Positions 7,870 through 12,081 of a stretch of 12,081 nucleotides of DNA are shown here, one piece after another. The DNA comes from Prolixibacteraceae bacterium. GTDB taxonomy: Bacteria > Bacteroidota > Bacteroidia > Bacteroidales > Prolixibacteraceae. The stretch spans positions 1 through 12,081 of the forward strand of contig JALOCD010000121.1 in assembly GCA_023228025.1 (NCBI GenBank), written 5' to 3'. The notes under the pieces were generated by a model that saw nothing but the letters and a program-made list of their open reading frames with translations, did not search any database and had not been told where the DNA came from. Numbering within the stretch: the stretch's first letter is position 1; each line of letters opens with the position of its first letter. Both the position numbers and the translations under genes were made by a program.

Positions 7870-8007
7870 GCAACTACGTTGCTTCTTCGTTAATGCAATA
7901 CACACATCTACAAATATATAGCAACTACGTTACCTGTATAGAAGCTGCGGAGCAGCTAAATCTTTGTAGAAAAGAACATAAATAAAATGGAAGCCACTGA
8001 GTGGCTT
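7870..8007. repeat. Cluster of four REP-like palindromes
   Basis: Four short palindromes with small centres lie in the 337-bp gap before the GNAT gene. They are GCAAC-TAC-GTTGC at 7870-7882, a one-mismatch copy GCAAC-TAC-GTTAC at 7921-7933, AGCTGC-GGA-GCAGCT at 7943-7957, and AAGCCACT-G-AGTGGCTT at 7991-8007. Linkers are alike: TCTACAAATATA before the second, TCTTTGTAGAAAA after the third and ATCTGTGTAAAA after the fourth. Stem sequences differ while linkers recur, which is how dispersed palindromic elements behave. No transposase is present in the window. No other feature is seen between 7710 and 8046. Confidence 0.7.
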
Positions 8008-8046
8008 TATCTGTGTAAAAGCTTATAATTAACAAGGTTACAGAAT

Positions 8047-8514
8047 ATGATTGAAATAAGAAGAGTTGGAGAGGATGATATTCCCGCCATGACAGCCGCT
8101 CGGCTCAACTATCTCACTGAAATGCAGGGAGAAAGACCGCAAGATTATTTACAGGTGCTACAGGTGAAACTCCAACAATTTTTCATACAAACCATGCGGG
8201 AAGGAAGTTTTTTTGCCTTACTGGCGGAATATGATGGAAAGGTTGTCAGTTATGGCGCAATGGTCCTGAAAAAAATCCCGGGCGATCTGAACCAATCTTC
8301 CTACCTGGAGGGTGATATCCTGAACATGTACACCCTTCCGGAATACCGCAGGAAAGGGATCTCCTCACTGATATTGAAACAGTTACTCACAGAAGCCAAA
8401 TCAATGGGGGTTAGCAAGGTTGCACTGCACTGCTCCAAAGCCGGTGAACCCCTCTATCGGAAGTTTGGGTTTAAGGATCCGGTTTATCCGTATTTGGAGT
8501 TGATAATTAATTGA
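8047..8514 (+). CDS. GNAT-family N-acetyltransferase
   Basis: This 155-residue cytosolic protein is predicted to transfer an acetyl group from acetyl-CoA to an amine; the acceptor is unknown. A GNAT fold covers nearly the whole length. It starts with IEIRRVGEDDIPAM, followed by the central strand LNMYTLPEYRRKG. The acetyl-CoA pyrophosphate loop is at 101-106 (R-R-K-G-I-S, the Q/RxxGxG/A motif). The C-terminal LYRKFGF, at 136-142, is typical of motif B. The ATG at 8047 fits the usual N-terminus. The gene stands alone behind a palindrome-rich gap and is convergent with the broken gene at 8627-9010, with an inverted octamer repeat between them. Confidence 0.88.
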   Translation: MIEIRRVGEDDIPAMTAARLNYLTEMQGERPQDYLQVLQVKLQQFFIQTMREGSFFALLAEYDGKVVSYGAMVLKKIPGDLNQSSYLEGDILNMYTLPEYRRKGISSLILKQLLTEAKSMGVSKVALHCSKAGEPLYRKFGFKDPVYPYLELIIN

Positions 8515-8523
8515 CTCGCGGAG

Positions 8524-8610
8524 GAAAATAAGAAGATGTGAGGGTGAGAAGATGAGAAAATGGGAATATTTGAATTCGCACCCTCACATCTTCTCATTTT
8601 CCCACCCTCA
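8524..8610. terminator. Octamer-based inverted repeat, likely two-way terminator
   Basis: Arms 8524-8546 and 8579-8601 are complementary at 22 of 23 positions, with a 32-nt spacer, and sit between two convergent genes. The element from 8531 to 8610 divides into ten in-phase octamers. The left four are AGAAGATG, TGAGGGTG, AGAAGATG and AGAAAATG. Two AT-rich central blocks follow. The right four, read on the complement, are TGAGGGTG, GGAAAATG, AGAAGATG and TGAGGGTG. The long stem could end transcription from either side, but no clean T-run follows, so this function is inferred from position and folding. Confidence 0.6.
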
Positions 8611-8626
8611 TAAATTTTAATCCTGC

Positions 8627-9010
8627 CTACTTCGACATCTCTGATATCTCTTTTACTTTTTTGGTTTTCCCCTCAATGTACATTTTGAACTCTTCGGGGG
8701 CGTTGGGCATGGCCACTTCGAAACGGATGTTCAATCCCTGTTTTTGTAGATGATCATCACATCCTCATGGACCGAAGCAGGTTTGGAAGCAGTTGCTGCA
8801 ATGACGGTCCTGCCCTTCCTTTCCAGTATATTTCCGTCCAGTTTAGGCTTTAAGGTAAATATTCCGGCGCCCTCTCCCGATTGCCCGCTTCCCTCACCTT
8901 TCCACTCTCCAAGCATGTACTGCCATTTCTCCCAGCCTTTGTTAACGTCTTGTGCAAAAATTGGTTGTGCAATCAGGAGCGCAAGAATAAGGGGTAAAAA
9001 AAAATCTCAT
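8627..9010 (-). pseudogene. Broken gene for a small secreted protein
   Basis: No intact frame spans this stretch, but three pieces join into one recognisable protein. From ATG at 9010 the frame is broken by a run of nine A (8996-9004). With eight, it would encode a signal peptide starting MRFFLPLILALL and ending in IFAQ, then KGWEKWQYMLGEWKGEGSGQ, in the frame that stays open to 8731 and reads GIFTLKPKLDGNILERKG. A second break near 8740 shifts to a frame reading LNIRFEVAMPNAPEEFKMYIEGK, ending at the TAG at 8627. As I recall, family members have about 50-60 more residues between the MIIYK and LNIRFE parts, so the second break is probably an internal deletion. Function unknown. Assembly error at the A-run cannot be excluded. 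Confidence 0.68.
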
Positions 9011-9063
9011 GGTATCGGTCTTTTTAGATTGTTTTAAATGTTGATTTTATTTCTAATTGTATC

Positions 9064-9071
9064 CAAAGTTA
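9064..9071 (-). promoter_or_regulatory. Candidate -7 promoter element of the broken gene
   Basis: The minus strand reads TAACTTTG here, an exact TAnnTTTG match. The predicted start near 9057 would leave a leader of about 46 nt before the ATG at 9010. No good TTTG -33 box lies at the usual distance. If real, it shows that the gene was recently functional. Confidence 0.35.
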
Positions 9072-9198
9072 ACAAACAACTTTAAATTCCTTTATCAGAA
9101 AAGTTTGTGTGCAATAGACTTTGCCGTTTTTACACTTTAGCTTTTATTGACGATAATCCAAATACAACGAGTTCCATCAATATGCTACGTTCTTTCAA

Positions 9199-9244
9199 CA
9201 TCTAGATGAGGTAATTCTCATCCTGCAGGAATTGAACAAATTCC
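9199..9244. promoter_or_regulatory. Overlapping palindromes upstream of the alpha-galactosidase gene
   Basis: Four dyads overlap or abut within 46 bp: CATCTAGATG at 9199-9208, GATGAG with CTCATC at 9205-9222, TCCTGCAGGA at 9221-9230, and GGAATT with AATTCC at 9228-9244. They lie 66 bp before the ATG at 9310. They could be operator half-sites or alternative hairpins in the leader. I recognise no regulator family. The remainder of 9011-9309 holds no gene; TTTATTTG at 9257-9264 is a one-mismatch -7 element without a -33 partner. Confidence 0.35.
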
Positions 9245-9309
9245 AATTCAGAAATGTTTATTTGATTGATAACACTTTCAAACATCAAATATATTGTCAC
9301 CTCACAACC

Positions 9310-10539
9310 ATGAAAAAATTATTCATTGCAGTCACTTTCTTTTCTCTATACTTGTCCTTGGCCGCGCAGGAATCATTGCAAATTGCCCTCACCCCACCCA
9401 TGGGTTGGAACAGTTGGAACTGCTTCCGTGCAGATATCAACGAAGACAAAATCAAGGCAATGGCCGATGCCATGGTGAGCTCCGGTATGAAAGCAGCAGG
9501 ATATCAATACATTGTCATCGATGATGGGTGGATGATTAACCAGAGAGACTCTGCCGGACACATCATTGTTAATTCAAAGAAATTTCCGAATGGCATCAAA
9601 CCTGTTGCCGATTATGTCCACAGCAAGGGATTGAAATTTGGCATTTACTCTTCCCCCGGCTGCTATACTTGTCAAAAACTGATGGGAAGTATCGGACACG
9701 AGCAGATGGATGCAAATGATTATGCCGCATGGGGAGTCGATTACCTCAAATACGACTGGTGCAACTATCCAAGTATCGAAAAAGAGGCAATGAAAACACC
9801 CATTGCCGATTGCCGTGCGGCTTTCGAACTGATGGCAAGATGTCTGAAAAATACAGGAAGGGCTATTGTCTACAGCGTAAACGATGAATGCGACAAGGGC
9901 ACCAACGAAGGCGCCTTGCCATGGATAAAAACAGTTGCGAACATGCACCGAACCGGGGACGATATTAAAAATAACTGGGAAAGAATGCTATACTGTCTGG
10001 ACCTCACAGCCGATTTATGGCAATACGCCGAACCGGGATATTGGAATGACCCCGATATGCTGGAGGTCGGAAATGAGAGCAAAGAAAGCCTTTGGGGTAA
10101 AATTTCCCCGGTTACCATGAGCATGACGGAATACAAAACACACTTCGCCATGTGGTGCATGGTTGCCGCACCACTTATTGCCGGCAACGACCTGAGAAGC
10201 ATGGAGCCGGAAATCAGGGATATCCTGACCAACAAGCAACTTATTGCCATCGATCAGGATCCATTGGGGAAGCAAGGAAGAAGAATCAAACAGCTAGGCA
10301 ATTTGGAAGTTTGGGTGAAAGAATTGGTTGGCAACAGATATGCTGTCGCCCTGCTTAACAGGGGCAGCAATCCGGCGGACATATCTGTTAAATGGGATGA
10401 AATGGGTATTTCAGGCAACAAATGGGTAACGGATCTCTGGTCGGACCGAAATCTTGGTAAGTTCAAAAAATCCTATACCGGAATAAAAGTGAAAAGGCAC
10501 GAAGCTAGAATCCTCCTGATTTCACCGATAGGACACTAG
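9310..10539 (+). CDS. Secreted GH27 alpha-galactosidase
   Basis: This 409-residue glycoside hydrolase is expected to cleave terminal alpha-galactosides. The barrel domain begins with LTPPMGWNSWNCF at 27-39, then IDDGW at 70-74, KFGIYSSPG at 109-117 and YLKYDWCN at 145-152, where Asp149 is the nucleophile. WNDPDMLEVGN at 245-255 carries the acid/base Asp249. From about 318 to 405 is the beta-sandwich typical of the family's C-terminus. The first 20 residues, MKKLFIAVTFF to LSLAAQ, form a signal peptide, so the enzyme is exported. The ATG at 9310 starts this peptide; the frame can be extended to a TTG at 9232, but that adds a tail before the signal peptide. No SusC/SusD pair or other glycoside hydrolase is nearby, so it may be a stand-alone enzyme. 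Alpha-N-acetylgalactosaminidase, also GH27, cannot be ruled out. Confidence 0.92.
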   Translation: MKKLFIAVTFFSLYLSLAAQESLQIALTPPMGWNSWNCFRADINEDKIKAMADAMVSSGMKAAGYQYIVIDDGWMINQRDSAGHIIVNSKKFPNGIKPVADYVHSKGLKFGIYSSPGCYTCQKLMGSIGHEQMDANDYAAWGVDYLKYDWCNYPSIEKEAMKTPIADCRAAFELMARCLKNTGRAIVYSVNDECDKGTNEGALPWIKTVANMHRTGDDIKNNWERMLYCLDLTADLWQYAEPGYWNDPDMLEVGNESKESLWGKISPVTMSMTEYKTHFAMWCMVAAPLIAGNDLRSMEPEIRDILTNKQLIAIDQDPLGKQGRRIKQLGNLEVWVKELVGNRYAVALLNRGSNPADISVKWDEMGISGNKWVTDLWSDRNLGKFKKSYTGIKVKRHEARILLISPIGH

Positions 10540-10591
10540 TTTTAGTTCTCTTATTTTCAATTCAAAAATCCAACTACCAATTATTCTTGAA

Positions 10592-10637
10592 ACTGATTCT
10601 TATCAAATCAGTAAATTCTAACAGGTTAGGATTAACC
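10592..10637. promoter_or_regulatory. Two hairpins between alpha-galactosidase and DsrE-like genes
   Basis: ACTGATT (10592-10598) pairs with AATCAGT (10606-10612) around a 7-nt loop, and GGTTA (10624-10628) pairs with TAACC (10633-10637) around GGAT. Both are perfect but short and lie 53 and 85 nt after the alpha-galactosidase stop codon, 40-85 nt before the next ATG. They may be a weak terminator plus an operator, or leader structure. No TAnnTTTG element was found in this 137-bp gap. Confidence 0.3.
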
Positions 10638-10676
10638 ATTTCGTTATCTGGTTTATTACAATTTAAAATTTAGATT

Positions 10677-11102
10677 ATGAAAATTCGTCTCCTGATGTTG
10701 GTACTGTTTTTGATAACAAGTTCAGCAAAATTCCTTCAAGCTCAAGAGGTTAAAACCAATATGACTTCAGACACCCTTGTGGTAGTATGGTCAAGTGGCG
10801 ATCCTGAGGTAGCCACAAAAGCATGTCTGATGTATGCCCATGCAGCAAAAAAATACAAATGGTTTAATGAAGTAATTTTGATTGTTTGGGGTCCGTCAGA
10901 GAAACTTCTTGCTGAGAATGCCGTCTTGAAAGAAAAGGTAGCCGCTATGAAAAAGGATGGAATCATTGTGGAAGCTTGCGTTGCTTGTTCGAATATGTAC
11001 AATGTCACCAATGAACTTAAAGTCTGTCAGGTAGATGTGAAAGGTATGGGAGTTCCCCTGACCCGTTACCTGAAGCGAGGCTACAAGATCGTATCTTATT
11101 AA
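10677..11102 (+). CDS. Exported DsrE-like protein
   Basis: This 141-residue protein begins with a signal peptide (MKIRLLMLVLFLI to about QAQ at 21-23). The mature part has a DsrE/DsrF-like fold: VVVWSSGDPEVATKAC at 35-50, KWFNEVILIVWGPSEKLL at 61-78, a helix with KEKVAAMKKDG at 85-95, IIVEACVACSNMYN at 96-109, and MGVPLTRYLKRGYKIVSY to the end. Cys101, Cys104 and Cys117 fall in the region where sulfur-relay DsrE proteins keep their active cysteine; Cys50 is also present. DsrE proteins are usually cytosolic, so the leader is notable. Substrate and partners are unknown. No sulfur gene lies nearby. It follows the alpha-galactosidase by 137 bp, probably as its own unit. Confidence 0.75.
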   Translation: MKIRLLMLVLFLITSSAKFLQAQEVKTNMTSDTLVVVWSSGDPEVATKACLMYAHAAKKYKWFNEVILIVWGPSEKLLAENAVLKEKVAAMKKDGIIVEACVACSNMYNVTNELKVCQVDVKGMGVPLTRYLKRGYKIVSY

Positions 11103-11194
11103 GGAACCGGATAACTGTTATTTGACACTTATCCCTCAAATAAAATTCGTGATACTGTACTAATCGAATACCTTGAATCCTGTTTATGCATTAT

Positions 11195-11222
11195 AACGCT
11201 ACAATCAGGATCACAGCGTTTT
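11195..11222 (+). terminator. Possible weak terminator after the DsrE-like gene
   Basis: AACGCT (11195-11200) pairs with AGCGTT (11215-11220), followed by only two further T. An overlapping alternative pairs ATCCTG near 11178 with CAGGAT near 11206. The stem is short and the T-tract poor, so this is a weak call. Otherwise 11103-11226 shows nothing. Confidence 0.25.
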
Positions 11223-11226
11223 CCCC

Positions 11227-11303
11227 TTTATCCTTTTTACTTTATCCTTTATCCTTTTTACTTTATCCTTTATCCTTTTTACTTTATCCTTTTTACTTTA
11301 TCC
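11227..11303. repeat. Satellite of 11 perfect heptamers over a stop codon
   Basis: Exactly 77 bp divide into 11 heptamers of only two kinds, TTTATCC (A) and TTTTTAC (B), in the order A B A A B A A B A B A. The higher-order unit is thus 21 bp with one 14-bp unit inserted. The first heptamer on the minus strand, GGATAAA, supplies the last glycine codon and the TAA of the aldo/keto reductase gene. The array lies between two convergent genes. Perfect copies imply recent expansion or continued homogenisation. Confidence 0.95.
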
Positions 11304-12081
11304 TTTCGTTTCCGCCTCCCTGTTCTTCTTGTCTACCACCCTGACAACATAAGTTGCCGTTGCTGCGGCTGGATGTTTGTCCTCATAGTGGTAAGGAGTC
11401 TTTGTGGTTTGAGGTTCGAAGGGGATTTCCACCACAAAGTCATCATTCCGCAAGATTTCATACCTGTCGATGGCCGAATCGCCGGCATAGGCGGTATGCC
11501 AGGTTATCTGGGCACCCTTTTCATTGCGGGTAACCTTAACTTCGCGGGGTGGGGTCAACTCCTGGTAAGCTTTTTGAAAAAAATTGGTCTTCCCAGCTTT
11601 GGCCTTTGACGCCAGAAGTTCAATATTGCTACGCTGTTGTTCTGTCATATCCCCGTGTTTAACCTGCGCATGCTTCAGGTTGAAGGCAAGTTGACATAGG
11701 GCAGGATCGTCATTGATCTTGCCAATTCCGATAATTGCCGTGTGTATCCCCGGAGTACACAACGAATATTTTATCAGCTGATCGGCAGGCAACTCCCTGC
11801 TTCCAACCTCCATTACCACATGGGAGGCCTTGTTGGACCACTCTGCTTTTTTTGAGTACATGGCCCCGTCGGCAAAGACTTTCATGGCAATAATCCCCAT
11901 TTTTTTGGCAGAGGCAATTGGTATCACATTGTGCTGCATGTTGAAATAGAGCTGGTCGTTGGCATTGATGGCCACCAGCATGGCGTCCAGAAGATCTTCA
12001 CTGTCGCGTTGAATCATCTCCATCATCACAGTGGTATCGTTGTGTCCGGAGAAGCCTATGTGCCGGATTAGTTTTTCATTT
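11298..12081 (-). CDS. Aldo/keto reductase with C-terminal FnIII-like domain (5' end missing)
   Basis: Only the C-terminal 260 residues are present; the frame runs off the window end. The visible part opens with KLIRHIGFSGHNDTTVMMEM, a typical strand and helix of the aldo/keto reductase barrel. It continues with the GIIAMKVFADGAM segment at 62-74 and LIKYSLCTPGIHTAIIGIG at 102-120, which holds part of the NADPH-binding end. After a linker, residues about 177-255 form a fibronectin III-like sandwich: PPREVKVTRNEKGAQITW, RYEILR, YHYED and YVVRVVD. Such a domain suggests an exported enzyme, but the N-terminus, where a Tat or Sec leader would be, is outside the window. The internal methionine cluster near 12029 is not the start, because homologous sequence continues upstream. 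Substrate unknown. Confidence 0.85.
   Translation of the reverse strand, partial: NEKLIRHIGFSGHNDTTVMMEMIQRDSEDLLDAMLVAINANDQLYFNMQHNVIPIASAKKMGIIAMKVFADGAMYSKKAEWSNKASHVVMEVGSRELPADQLIKYSLCTPGIHTAIIGIGKINDDPALCQLAFNLKHAQVKHGDMTEQQRSNIELLASKAKAGKTNFFQKAYQELTPPREVKVTRNEKGAQITWHTAYAGDSAIDRYEILRNDDFVVEIPFEPQTTKTPYHYEDKHPAAATATYVVRVVDKKNREAETKG

Noticed and set aside
8996..9004. Phase-variable A9 switch as the sole cause of the broken gene
   Set aside because: The same gene has a second, independent break with apparent loss of its middle, so one homopolymer change would not restore it.
8750..9037. Plus-strand open frame of 95 codons
   Set aside because: It is antisense to the broken secreted-protein gene, whose minus-strand reading gives recognisable family sequence.
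9232..9309. Upstream TTG start for the alpha-galactosidase
   Set aside because: It adds 26 residues before the signal peptide, and the region carries the palindrome cluster.

Overview
The window looks like a chromosome segment from a Bacteroidota bacterium, probably of the order Bacteroidales or a relative. Start codons mostly lack Shine-Dalgarno sequences. Several candidate promoters carry the phylum's TAnnTTTG -7 element. The lipobox ends in FSNC, and the gaps between genes are full of short-unit satellites and small palindromes of a kind I associate with this phylum. This placement is inferred from sequence style, not from a database search. No RNA gene, insertion sequence, CRISPR array or phage gene was found.

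Layout, left to right. A uracil permease (uraA, minus strand, 132-1421) lies downstream of an AMP-forming acetyl-CoA synthetase (acs, minus, 1776-3671). The 354 bp between them are mostly a satellite of 10-bp units with an inverted right arm. Divergent from acs is a two-gene operon on the plus strand. Its first gene (3977-6463) encodes an 828-residue protein joining an acyl-adenylating synthetase, an acyl carrier domain and a PlsC-type acyltransferase. Its second (6474-7709) encodes a lipoprotein alpha/beta hydrolase. After a gap with REP-like palindromes comes a GNAT acetyltransferase (8047-8514). An octamer-based inverted repeat then separates it from a broken minus-strand gene (8627-9010). 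A secreted GH27 alpha-galactosidase (9310-10539) and an exported DsrE-like protein (10677-11102) follow on the plus strand. The window ends in the 3' part of a minus-strand aldo/keto reductase with a C-terminal fibronectin III-like domain; its stop codon lies inside an 11-copy heptamer satellite.

How the genes may work together. The clearest functional unit is 3672-7709. The hydrolase sits at the cell surface or periplasm and could release acyl groups. The fusion protein contains every catalytic part needed to activate a free fatty acid, hold it on its own carrier domain and esterify it to a glycerol-phosphate lipid. This resembles E. coli Aas with the domain order reversed and a carrier domain added. 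The divergent acs makes acetyl-CoA from acetate. A lipid salvage or membrane-remodelling role for the operon is an inference. The other genes look like unrelated housekeeping or carbohydrate functions.

The most unusual non-coding feature is that three gene ends carry three different satellites, with units of 10, 8 and 7 bp. The first two have arms in opposite orientations that could fold as long hairpins. A fourth gap has palindromes with three-base centres.
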